A stretch of DNA of 64,000 bases, taken from IMG/VR virus record IMGVR_UViG_3300050821_003884, positions 1 to 64,000 of that record. One strand, given 5' to 3'. The stretch's first letter is position 1. Each line of letters begins with the position of its first letter. Below, in pieces: positions 49,157 to 56,567 of the stretch. Below the pieces are notes generated by a model, which saw only the letters and a list, made by a program, of their open reading frames with translations, searched no databases and was not told the DNA's origin. The translations under genes and the position numbers were made by a program. Source of the DNA: a virus.

Positions 49157-50173
49157 ATGAGCACCATCGCACCCATCGCTGAAGTCATGGAGCCGCTCAA
49201 GCGGCTTACGCGGGATTTAGCCAAAGCCGCCGTCACCCTGTCCGCGCACGAGGCGCGGTTTCTGGTGGACGCCTACTACATGATGCAGAAGAACCGCATC
49301 GCCGCCGCGCATCAGATTCGTACCCTGAGCGCGGGCAACGAACCCCACACCGTGCTGGACTGGCTGGAAACCCAGAGCGAGATGCTGGAATCGCAGATCA
49401 AACGCGCTCTGGACAAGTGGACGGACGCGAACCCGGTCGGCATCTGGGCAAAGAGTATCACCGGCATCGGCCCCGTCATCGCGGCGGGATTACTGGCGCA
49501 TATCGACATCACCCACTCGGAGACGGCGGGGCATATCTGGTCCTTCGCCGGACTCAATCCCGAGATGGTGTGGAAGAAAGGAGAGAAGCGGCCTTTCAAC
49601 GCGTCGCTCAAAACCCTGTGCGCCTTCAAACTGGGCGAGTCGTTCGTGAAGGTGCAGGCGAATGAAAACGACATCTACGGCAGGGTCTTCGCCATGCGCA
49701 AGAAGCAGGAAGCGGAATACAATGTGGCGGGCAGGTTTGCCCAGATAGCCGCGACGAAGGCGGCGATGGTTGGCAAGTCCACCGACGCGTACAAGGCGTA
49801 CAGCGCCAACCTGCTGCCCCCGGCGCACATCCATGCGCGGGCCAGACGCTACGCGGTAAAACTGTTTTTAGCCCATTACCACATGGTGGCTTATTTCCAG
49901 CACCACCAGCGGCTGCCGCCCTTTCCCTACGCCTTCTCCCATCTGGAAGGGCACATCCACTTCATCGAGCCGCCGCATGCGGATTTGATTCCGGGCCTGC
50001 CTGCGGCGCTGAATATCTACCAGTTAGAGATGCGCAACCGGCCAAGGAATTTTAATCCACGACAACCAAAAGCTATGAGCGCACCAATGCAGATGAGTGA
50101 ACCAGTGTCGCCGGGTGTACCAAGAAACGAGAGTGAACCGAAGCCGAAAGGCAAAAGGAAGCGCAAGGCGTAA
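49157..50173 (+). CDS. Phage IS110-C-like (Transposase_20) protein without nuclease domain
   Basis: 338 aa. Residues 95-160 (SITGIGPVIAAGLLAHIDI, HIWSFAGLNPEMVWKKGEKR, LKTLCAFKLGESF) match the C-terminal helix-hairpin-helix domain of IS110 transposases. The N-terminal DEDD RuvC-like domain is absent and the catalytic Ser-Gly after the GLNP motif is not evident, so it is probably a DNA-binding protein, not a transposase. A basic helical region (170-290) follows. The last 25 residues (SEPVSPGVPRNESEPKPKGK) are translated array E plus a basic tail. Arrays flank it on both sides. Confidence 0.75.
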   Translation: MSTIAPIAEVMEPLKRLTRDLAKAAVTLSAHEARFLVDAYYMMQKNRIAAAHQIRTLSAGNEPHTVLDWLETQSEMLESQIKRALDKWTDANPVGIWAKSITGIGPVIAAGLLAHIDITHSETAGHIWSFAGLNPEMVWKKGEKRPFNASLKTLCAFKLGESFVKVQANENDIYGRVFAMRKKQEAEYNVAGRFAQIAATKAAMVGKSTDAYKAYSANLLPPAHIHARARRYAVKLFLAHYHMVAYFQHHQRLPPFPYAFSHLEGHIHFIEPPHADLIPGLPAALNIYQLEMRNRPRNFNPRQPKAMSAPMQMSEPVSPGVPRNESEPKPKGKRKRKA

Positions 50174-50950
50174 ACCACAGTACTTGCGAGCACCAAGCAG
50201 TCGGAGTGAACCAGAGAATCGGAGAGCACCAAGCCAAGGGAGTGAACCAGCACACGAGAGAGCACCAAGGAGCGCGAGTGAACCAGTAAGTTAGCGAGTA
50301 CCAAGAACCGCGAGTGAACCATTAGCAGTTGCGAGCACCAGAACTAGGGAGTGAACCAGTAGCCACGTGAGCACCAATATCGGTGAGTGAACCATCATGG
50401 TTGTGAGCACCAGAGGAAACACGTGAACCAAGATTTCCGTGAGCGCCAATGGACGAGAGTAAACCGGAAAGCGGGAGAGCACCAAGCGGATAGAGTGAAC
50501 CAAACCAGCAATACCGGGGCTTTTGTACTTTGAACTAATTCATCAGGGAGCGCCAAAAAGAATGCGTGAACCATGGGCCATGCGGGTGCCAAAGCACGAG
50601 AGTGAAAACCATTCCGCGTGAGCGTACCAAAAATGTCGCGTGAACCAGAGTCGTTGTGAGTGCCATACAAAGGGAGTGAGCGGGTTTTGTACTTAACCGA
50701 TTATCAGGCGAGCGCCAGCGTCGAGGAGTGAACCACGAGCCGCGAGAGCACCAATGCTGCGGAGTGAACCAGAAGGAGATGAGAGCGCCAAGGCAGGGAA
50801 GTGAACCAGTGTACCAGTGAGCACCAAAATGAGTGAGTGAACCATTAGATTAAGGGAGCACCAATAGTACGGCGTGAACCAAAAAGCGAGAGAGCGCCAA
50901 GTTGGAAGTGTGAACCAAAGGACATGAGAGTGCCAGACAAAGGGAGTGAA
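50077..50950 (+). repeat. 18-bp-periodic decamer array E
   Basis: About 0.87 kb. The first units are read as the tail of the IS110-C-like protein; the rest is non-coding. The 18-bp step is kept through most of it, with occasional 19-bp steps. It contains long-type units at 50510-50540 (GGGGCTTTTGTACTTT) and 50674-50699 (GGGTTTTGTACTT). It ends with truncated GAGTGAA (50944-50950). Confidence 0.9.
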
Positions 50951-51148
50951 ATTAAATTCAGCTCCGGCGTGCGTGGCAAGTACGCCGGGAAGCTGCCGCT
51001 GGTGGCCGACGTGAGTATTAGCATCACCTGCCCCAAGTGCGGGATGACGAGTTACAACCCGAACGACGTAAGCCAGCGTTACTGCGGCAACTGCCATGCA
51101 TTTCACGACGACATGAAAGAGGGGTTTGAACGTGGCCCTAGAAGCTGA
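50924..51148 (+). CDS. Small zinc-ribbon phage protein
   Basis: Up to 74 aa if started at ATG 50924 inside the array. More likely it starts at a downstream GTG (e.g. 51011), giving SISITCPKCGMTSYNPNDVS-QRYCGNCHAFHDD, a CPKCGMTS/CGNCH zinc ribbon common in phages. The start is not resolved. Its end overlaps the next gene. Confidence 0.7.
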   Translation: MRVPDKGSEIKFSSGVRGKYAGKLPLVADVSISITCPKCGMTSYNPNDVSQRYCGNCHAFHDDMKEGFERGPRS

Positions 51149-51626
51149 GATCGAGCGCGGCTGGGCGCTGCTGGAACTGGATGTGCCTGCCTTAGAGGGC
51201 GGCGTCGCCATGAAGTTTGTCGTCGAAAACGATACCGAATCGACTATCGTCTTCGTGCCCGAACCGGAAGTGATCAACGATCCCGATCTGAAAAGCGCCG
51301 TTGCCCAGAAGGTGCGTAAGCTGGTGCGGGAGATGGACGCGCACACCGTCTATCACATCTCCGATGCATGGACCGGCCACGTGCCCGACGCCAAGAACAG
51401 GCCGGAGCTGATGCGACTGGTGCAGGAGGTCGGGATAAAGAAGGCTTCCGAAATGGGCCTTGCCACCGTGCGCGAAGCTCTGATGTGCCAGATTACCAAG
51501 CGCAATGAGGCCGCCCTGCTGCGCTGGTTCTATCGCCGCGAGGGCACGGAAGAAAAGATCGTCATGGAGGAGCGCGATAAAATCAACGGACTGGCGCAGG
51601 GAAGATTCTCCAAGCTCTTTACCTGA
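51132..51626 (+). CDS. Unknown protein
   Basis: 164 aa from GTG 51132 (GAGGGG upstream). MKFVVENDTESTIVFVPEPE, then a helical C-terminal half (MRLVQEVGIKKASEMGLATV). Not recognised. Confidence 0.65.
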   Translation: MALEAEIERGWALLELDVPALEGGVAMKFVVENDTESTIVFVPEPEVINDPDLKSAVAQKVRKLVREMDAHTVYHISDAWTGHVPDAKNRPELMRLVQEVGIKKASEMGLATVREALMCQITKRNEAALLRWFYRREGTEEKIVMEERDKINGLAQGRFSKLFT

Positions 51627-51650
51627 AAATAAATTCTGGAGGGAAGTTAC

Positions 51651-52211
51651 ATGAGCTGCCCACGCGACGGAAGGCAGAGCCACCCCCTGTTCCAAACGTG
51701 GCGTTCCATGGTGCGTCGGTGCCACGATCCAAAGTTTAGGCACTATAAGAATTACGGCGCACGTGGCATTCGCGTCTGCGATGTATGGCGACGGTCATTC
51801 TGGCAGTTCGTGACTGACGTAGGCCAGCGGCCAGCGGGCCGTAGCTTAGACCGGGAGGATAATAACGGTCCTTATTCTCCCGGCAATGTTAAATGGGCTA
51901 CACGCGAGGAACAGGGTCGAAACACGCGCTTCAATCGTCTGCTTACGGTCAACGGTGTTACGAAAACATTGCAGGAGTGGAGCAATGAAACGGGTCGCCC
52001 GAAGAGCACTCTTTTTAATCGCATCCGACGCGGCTGGACGGGCGAGGAGGCTGTGCTCACCCCCGTGCGCGGAGAAAGCGTCTTGAGCGTGTGCCATGAG
52101 CTTGGGTTGAACCCTAATACGGTAGCGGGCAGACTACGCCGTGGCTGGACATGGGAGCAAGCGATTGCTAAACCTGTTCAGGTCCATCGAAGGAGAGATT
52201 ATGTCCACTAA
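51651..52211 (+). CDS. HNH homing-type endonuclease
   Basis: 186 aa. TWRSMVRRCHDPKFRHYKNY-GARGI, FWQFVTDVG, SLDREDNNGPYSPGNVKWA form the short HNH/AP2-type nuclease common in phages. Two helix-turn-helix repeats follow (TLQEWSNETGRPKSTLFNRI and SVCHELGLNPNTVAGRLRRG), each ending in RRGWT-x-E-x-A. Probably a selfish DNA cleaver inserted in the operon. Confidence 0.85.
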   Translation: MSCPRDGRQSHPLFQTWRSMVRRCHDPKFRHYKNYGARGIRVCDVWRRSFWQFVTDVGQRPAGRSLDREDNNGPYSPGNVKWATREEQGRNTRFNRLLTVNGVTKTLQEWSNETGRPKSTLFNRIRRGWTGEEAVLTPVRGESVLSVCHELGLNPNTVAGRLRRGWTWEQAIAKPVQVHRRRDYVH

Positions 52212-52869
52212 ATGCCCCGTTGAACACACTCTGAGGCCGGATTTGCCACCCTTGCCGGAAAATATGAAGCATTTGCCTATCTTTCGTTCTTACCCCGTGC
52301 CCGCCTTCGTCCACTGGCTGGAAAACGGCGAACCCGAGTTCCGCATCCTTGAGCCGGGTTACTTCGTCAAAGCCATCCGCCAGTCCCTGTGCTGGGTCTG
52401 CGGCCTGCCTTTTACCAACCGCCGCAGAGCCTTCGTCATTGGGCCGATGTGCGCCATCAACCGCATCTCCGCCGAGCCACCCTGCCATGTGGAATGCGCC
52501 CGCTTCTCCGCCATCGGCTGCCCCTTCATGAGCCGTCCTCACATGGTCCGGCGCGAGGACAACCTGCCCGATGGCATCCACGTGCAGGAAGGCCACGTCG
52601 AGCATAATCCCACCGTGGCGCTGGTCTACCACACGCGAAAGTTCAAGGTCTTCAACACCAAGACCGGCCCGCTGGTTGAAATGGATGAGCCATACGACGT
52701 GGAGTGGTATTACCAAGGGCGCAGGGCCACGCGGGACGAGGTTCTGGGGGCGCTGGTGAAGGGCATCGCGCAACTGCGCGATGAAGCTCTCACGCACGGC
52801 CCGGAGGCGGTCACGGAGATGGAGAAGCAGATCGCCTACGTGCTCGACAATCTGGTGCCGGTACGATGA
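52201..52869 (+). CDS. Conserved phage protein of unknown function
   Basis: 222 aa from ATG 52201 (AGGAGAG upstream). LCWVCGLPFTNRRRAFVIGP, MCAINRISAEPPCHVECARF and CPFMSRPHMVRRE are a signature I recognise from many tailed phages; the cysteines may bind metal. The C-terminal part is helical. Confidence 0.8.
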   Translation: MSTKCPVEHTLRPDLPPLPENMKHLPIFRSYPVPAFVHWLENGEPEFRILEPGYFVKAIRQSLCWVCGLPFTNRRRAFVIGPMCAINRISAEPPCHVECARFSAIGCPFMSRPHMVRREDNLPDGIHVQEGHVEHNPTVALVYHTRKFKVFNTKTGPLVEMDEPYDVEWYYQGRRATRDEVLGALVKGIAQLRDEALTHGPEAVTEMEKQIAYVLDNLVPVR

Positions 52870-53144
52870 GCGGCGACATGAAAGTAAAGTTCATCCCTTC
52901 GGGCCGGGGCAAGGCGCAGTGTCCGCCCGATCCGGAGTTTCCCAAAGGCGTGCATATCCGCGCTCCCGCAGGCGTTGTCCACACTTGCAGGGTGGAGCTG
53001 CCCTATCCCGCCCCGGAGTGCGGCATGTTCAGCATCGCGTGCGAGCGCTGCGGCCTTACGGTGATGATTACGGCGGCGGGGCGGGTAGACGATCCGGTCA
53101 GCGTGGAGCTGCCCTGCGCGTGGACGGCAGGCAGAAAGGGATAA
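52866..53144 (+). CDS. Small zinc-binding phage protein
   Basis: 92 aa. GRGKAQCPPDPEFPKGV..., FSIACERCGLTVMITAAGRV with DDP: a pattern shared by many phage proteins that often sit beside the preceding family. ATGA overlap with that gene supports a joint role. Confidence 0.8.
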   Translation: MSGDMKVKFIPSGRGKAQCPPDPEFPKGVHIRAPAGVVHTCRVELPYPAPECGMFSIACERCGLTVMITAAGRVDDPVSVELPCAWTAGRKG

Positions 53145-53149
53145 AGCGG

Positions 53150-53335
53150 ATGAAAAGCGAACAGGAGGTACGCACCCGACTTGAAGCCATCTACGACGAG
53201 CTGGTGCGCCTGCGTCACCAGCCCAAGCCATGGGCGCTCCAGACGCGGCAGGATATCGACCGCGCCCACGGACGCATCGACGCGCTGGAATGGGTGCTGG
53301 AACTGGGGATATACGGGGCCGAGGCCAAGCGATGA
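53150..53335 (+). CDS. Small helical phage protein
   Basis: 61 aa from ATG 53150: VRTRLEAIYDELVRLRHQPK, then DIDRAHGRIDALEWVLEL. A coiled-coil-type peptide with known phage relatives of unknown role. Overlaps the next ATG (ATGA). Confidence 0.75.
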   Translation: MKSEQEVRTRLEAIYDELVRLRHQPKPWALQTRQDIDRAHGRIDALEWVLELGIYGAEAKR

Positions 53336-53568
53336 AGGCGGCGAGCGAACTGGCGGCGCTGAGGGCGGAAAACGAGCGGCTGAAGCAGGTGCTCGCGACG
53401 ATACAGGAGGAGTGCAACAACTTTGTCGAAGCGTACTCCTTCGCCAAGCCGTATCCGAAGGGGTATATCTACACGCTGGCGGAGTCCCGCGCCGGGATGG
53501 TCTTTGCCCACGGACGCTTTCAGGTGATGGCCAAGAAGATCGCCGAGGCTATAAGTGGGGTATCTTAA
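53332..53568 (+). CDS. Coiled-coil small protein
   Basis: 78 aa from ATG 53332. ELAALRAENERLKQVLATIQ is a coiled coil; the rest (FAKPYPKGYIYTLAESRAGM) is globular. Not recognised. Confidence 0.65.
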   Translation: MKAASELAALRAENERLKQVLATIQEECNNFVEAYSFAKPYPKGYIYTLAESRAGMVFAHGRFQVMAKKIAEAISGVS

Positions 53569-53989
53569 GCAAGGGTTAAGTTATAAACCAAGAGCCATTT
53601 TATATAATCAGGTTAGTAAGTTAAGTTATTCCCCCTGTAAGGGATGCAGACCTTAGTAACATCGGAAATAAATTGTTGTTTTTGTCGCCGAATGCCTTGA
53701 CAAATTGATGATGATCATCAGATATTTGTGATCAACGTCAGGCGGGATATTTAGCCTCCCCCGTTGCCCGTAACACAGTACGGGCGCACAAAGGTTTCTG
53801 TCGCACGCCGCCACGTGAAGGGGAAATCTTCCCCGCAACCCAGCAATGGGAAATTAAAATTTTCGCCGCTACTTCGCTGAATTGCGACAGCGGCGAGTTG
53901 CGTTTTTAGGGTTGATTGCTGTTTCGCCGACTTACGGACTTGCAAAGAATTGCGCCTTTTACCGCTGAGCTATTGCTGGGAGGCTGAAA
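53569..53989. promoter_or_regulatory. Control region with promoter, palindrome and hairpins
   Basis: No gene. It holds a promoter overlapped by a palindrome (53697-53726) and, downstream, the hairpins CCCGTA/TACGGG (53767-53784) and GGGGAA-ATC-TTCCCC (53820-53834). The 260-base leader before the next gene is unusually long and structured. Confidence 0.6.
53697..53726 (+). promoter_or_regulatory. Rightward promoter with palindromic operator (copy 4)
   Basis: TTGACA (53697-53702), an 18-base spacer containing TGATGATCATCA (53709-53720), then GATATT (53721-53726). A protein bound to the palindrome would block this promoter. Confidence 0.7.
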
Positions 53990-54175
53990 TTGGCTACACA
54001 AAGTACCTTCGAAACATCTATGCAGCGTGCCTGTTTACGCTGCGGGCATGAGTGGATTCAGCGCAAGATTTCCGATGACAAACCGGCCCAGTGTCCGGCG
54101 TGCAAAAGTCCGAAGTGGAACATTAAATCCACTCGGGCGCGGGCGGGAAAGCGAAAAAGCGACAACCCAAATTAA
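53990..54175 (+). CDS. Zinc-ribbon protein (family member 5)
   Basis: 61 aa from TTG 53990 (GGGAGG 6 bases upstream; the ATG at 54020 is possible). CLRCGHEWIQRKISDDKPAQ, CPACKSPKWN and a basic tail (RARAGKRKSD). The closest match in layout is the ribbon at 2.7 kb. Confidence 0.75.
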   Translation: MATQSTFETSMQRACLRCGHEWIQRKISDDKPAQCPACKSPKWNIKSTRARAGKRKSDNPN

Positions 54176-54198
54176 AACCGGGGAGGGGGCTGAGCCAT

Positions 54199-54213
54199 GC
54201 CCGGAAACCGGGC
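54199..54213 (+). promoter_or_regulatory. Hairpin beside a ribosome site
   Basis: GCCCGG-AAA-CCGGGC directly precedes GGAGGAGCGGC-ATG of the next gene and lies in a short ORF (from ATG 54197). It may tune translation. Confidence 0.4.
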
Positions 54214-54224
54214 GGAGGAGCGGC

Positions 54225-54755
54225 ATGAGCTTCCACGAGCAGGCCAATGACGAAACCAATCGCCTCTGGGCTTATCGCGAGGGTGAGAACGCGTTCGACA
54301 ACGACCAGCGCAAGTGGGTATATGCCCGCGATAACCGCGAGCATGTGCTGAGGCTGGAAGAGGCCGTGCGCGATCTGGAAGAGCTGCCGAAAGGCACGCC
54401 GATTCCCCTCGCCGATCTCGACGCCCTGCTCACGCGTACCGATGGCGAGCGTGCGCGGCTGAGGAAGGAGAACGACTACCTGCGCGGCGTGGTGGGCAAC
54501 GGAAATTACGCCTGCGTCTACTGCGGGCTGTCGCGGGAAGACATGGCCAAGTGCCCCAGCGGCTTTCCCGGCTGCGCCCGCGCCGACGACATCCTGTGCG
54601 CTCCGCCCTGCGCGGGCTGCATCCGCCTCGCCGAGGTGCGCAGAGAGACGCTGGCCAAGGCGCGGGACTGGCTACAGGAAAATAACGGAGCGCTGGCGGC
54701 CTATGCCGAAGAGATGTATCGGGCGCTGGCTCCGAAAGTTACGGAGGACACATGA
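54225..54755 (+). CDS. Phage protein with coiled coil and zinc cysteines
   Basis: 176 aa from ATG 54225 (GGAGGAG upstream). Helical first half (coiled coil about 40-95, ending RLRKENDYLRGVVG). Then ACVYCGLSREDMAKCPSGFP-GCARADD, where four cysteines can form a zinc site, and CAPPCAGC. Function unknown; ATGA overlap with the next gene. Confidence 0.65.
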   Translation: MSFHEQANDETNRLWAYREGENAFDNDQRKWVYARDNREHVLRLEEAVRDLEELPKGTPIPLADLDALLTRTDGERARLRKENDYLRGVVGNGNYACVYCGLSREDMAKCPSGFPGCARADDILCAPPCAGCIRLAEVRRETLAKARDWLQENNGALAAYAEEMYRALAPKVTEDT

Positions 54756-55054
54756 GCGGGGACGGGAAGCAGCTCCGGATAGAGGAGCTGCCGCTGATAC
54801 GGGACGACTTCATCATTCGCGCCGGGTTTCATTCAGAATTCCGCGCCGGAAGCGCATCCGCCGACGTAGCCGGAACCTTTACCGAGGAAGACGCCGAGGA
54901 TGTGATCGCCATGCTGGAGATTACCATCCGCTCTGTAAAACGGCAGATGCGGGCACCGGGCGAGCAGGAATTAGAGCCGCTGCCCATCGTCGATGACCGC
55001 AATCAGAATCCCGCCTACGCCTGCTGGGAAGGCATCGGGGAACAGGAGAAATAA
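54752..55054 (+). CDS. Unknown acidic protein
   Basis: 100 aa, acidic alpha/beta: DDFIIRAGFHSEFRAGSASA, then FTEEDAEDVIAMLEITIRSV. Not recognised. Confidence 0.65.
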   Translation: MSGDGKQLRIEELPLIRDDFIIRAGFHSEFRAGSASADVAGTFTEEDAEDVIAMLEITIRSVKRQMRAPGEQELEPLPIVDDRNQNPAYACWEGIGEQEK

Positions 55055-55055
55055 A

Positions 55056-55364
55056 TTGGCAAGCATCATGATCAACGGCATCGTGTCGCATCGCGACAAG
55101 CAGCCATACATCCAGATCAGCAATGAAAACGGCATCCTCGCCCAGCTCTCGATGGCACAGGCCAGAAACGTGGCCATGGATATTTTACAAATGAGCGCAA
55201 GAACGGAATGCGACGCCATGATCCGGAAATTCTTCGACACCAACGAGTTTCCTGAAGGCGCTGCGGACGCGCTGGTCATCAGCTTCCGCGACTACCGCGC
55301 CCAGCTCGACGACGAGGAAATCAAAACCAGCCGCAGCGACCCGGATACCGGAGAAAGACACTAA
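55056..55364 (+). CDS. Unknown protein
   Basis: 102 aa from TTG 55056 (GGAG 7 bases upstream); ATG 55068 is an alternative. DKQPYIQISNENGILAQLSM, then AQARNVAMDILQMSARTECD, a strand pair and helix. Not recognised. Confidence 0.6.
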   Translation: MASIMINGIVSHRDKQPYIQISNENGILAQLSMAQARNVAMDILQMSARTECDAMIRKFFDTNEFPEGAADALVISFRDYRAQLDDEEIKTSRSDPDTGERH

Positions 55365-55382
55365 GAGAAAGGACAACCCTCT

Positions 55383-55601
55383 ATGGCCTATCTGAAGGAA
55401 CGCATGAACGGAACCGTCGTTACCCAGCCCCACAAAATGCGGGTGATGCTGAGAGGTAAAATTTCCAACCTGCTTACGCAGTACACCCTTGATGAAGTGC
55501 TGGGCGAGATTGCCGCGCAGCGGCCCACATTCGACATCCATCTCGTAGTGGCCGGACGCAAAGCGGCCAACGGACAGGAAGCGCTCAGCGACCAGCAGTA
55601 A
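55383..55601 (+). CDS. Unknown small protein
   Basis: 72 aa: MRVMLRGKISNLLTQYTLDE, VLGEIAAQRPTFDIHLV. Not recognised; good ribosome site (GAGAAAGGA). Confidence 0.6.
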   Translation: MAYLKERMNGTVVTQPHKMRVMLRGKISNLLTQYTLDEVLGEIAAQRPTFDIHLVVAGRKAANGQEALSDQQ

Positions 55602-55628
55602 GTTTTTTCGGAGTTCGGAGGTGACGTA

Positions 55629-55868
55629 ATGCCCGCCATCCGGGAACCAGAAACAGCCTTTTCTATCGGCGTCTGTTCTTTCAACCTGCGCCTGATGTCG
55701 GACGAACTGCGCCGGGAAGTGGAGCGAAGACTCTCCGGCCTGCCGATTGAGTATTCCCGCCTAACCGTGCGCTCCCGCGATGGCCAGACGCGCAGGCAGA
55801 TCGTGTGGCACCTGCGCGGCGAAGACTCACCCACTTACACGCAAAGCGATTTACAAGTGATTGAATGA
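55629..55868 (+). CDS. Unknown small protein
   Basis: 79 aa. Helix LRLMSDELRREVERRLSGLP, then a beta-like end. GTTCGGAGGTGAC precedes the ATG; ATGA overlap with the next gene. Confidence 0.6.
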   Translation: MPAIREPETAFSIGVCSFNLRLMSDELRREVERRLSGLPIEYSRLTVRSRDGQTRRQIVWHLRGEDSPTYTQSDLQVIE

Positions 55869-56128
55869 CAAACAACGCCAAATGGCGCGACAAGGTGCGC
55901 GAGGAATTAAAAAAGGGCGGCAGCGAGGCTCCCTGCCCCTTTTGCGGCGTTCCCCGCGTCCAGCGCAGCGACTACATTCGCTGCTGCCGCTGCGGCGTCA
56001 ACTGGCTGAAAGGCGAAGCGCTCGACTGTGACCCGCGCAGGGAACGCCAGCGCAGGCATCAGGAGCTGGCTGCGGCCACGCTGTCGGGAAATAAGGCAGG
56101 GAAGAAGGAAGAGCATGCCGGACGATAA
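55865..56128 (+). CDS. Small zinc-finger protein
   Basis: 87 aa. CPFCGVPRVQRSDYIRCCRC-GVNWLKGE is a C-x2-C...C-x2-C ribbon with W; basic helices flank it. Related in layout to, but distinct from, the main ribbon family. Confidence 0.7.
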   Translation: MTNNAKWRDKVREELKKGGSEAPCPFCGVPRVQRSDYIRCCRCGVNWLKGEALDCDPRRERQRRHQELAAATLSGNKAGKKEEHAGR

Positions 56129-56306
56129 CATCACGTTCACCATCACGGGCAATGAATATATGCAGCTGCTGCTCATGATGGGCTACGCCACGGGCGCGGC
56201 CAGCAGGGAAGAAGATCAGCCCCTGTTGCGCAGCTTTCTGCGGCTGGCCAACAGCATCAACAAGGACAATCCCAAGTGGATACCTTACGAAGTGCCGGAA
56301 GAATAA
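56115..56306 (+). CDS. Small helical phage protein
   Basis: 63 aa from ATG 56115 (GGAAGAG upstream). FTITGNEYMQLLLMMGYATG, then PLLRSFLRLANSINKDNPKW. Resembles short phage proteins of unknown function. Confidence 0.7.
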   Translation: MPDDNITFTITGNEYMQLLLMMGYATGAASREEDQPLLRSFLRLANSINKDNPKWIPYEVPEE

Positions 56307-56333
56307 AAATTATTCCAAGGAGAATTAAAACTC

Positions 56334-56558
56334 ATGCGCTGTAGGAGACACCGCCGTTTCAACTGCATCGTTTGTACGCCCCAGCCCGCCGCTGCGGCCA
56401 CAAGCGACGACTCTTCCTCATCCACGTTGCTGAATCTCGCAGTCGCCGAAAGCGTTGTCGAGACATTCAGCTCCGCGCCCGACTCACAGCCTGACAGCAA
56501 CCCCTTCTCCGGCAGCGACGGCATGACCGGTGGCGGCGGCGCAGGCGGAGACTTCTGA
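56334..56558 (+). CDS. Ser/Gly-rich disordered small protein
   Basis: 74 aa. Basic Cys start (MRCRRHRRFNCIVC), a Ser-rich middle and a GGGGAGGDF end, a composition common among uncharacterised phage proteins. AAGGAG ribosome site. Confidence 0.6.
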   Translation: MRCRRHRRFNCIVCTPQPAAAATSDDSSSSTLLNLAVAESVVETFSSAPDSQPDSNPFSGSDGMTGGGGAGGDF

Positions 56559-56567
56559 GGTGTTCTG

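Noticed and set aside
49157-50173. Active IS110 insertion sequence
   Set aside because: No RuvC-like DEDD domain, no recognisable element ends, and the protein matches a conserved phage family.
50017-50503. Leftward reading frames across the arrays encoding VHSxxLVLxxx repeats
   Set aside because: They follow automatically from an 18-bp period with stop-free decamers, lack ribosome sites and break frame often; the DNA pattern explains them.
53582-53633. Second promoter from the TATAAT-like stretch near 53611
   Set aside because: No acceptable -35 box 16-18 bases upstream; the operator-promoter at 53697 is better.
53960-53972. tRNA-like D-arm (TAGCTCAGCGGTA) on the minus strand
   Set aside because: No pairing anticodon stem, no GTTCGAATCC T-arm and no acceptor stem could be built around it.
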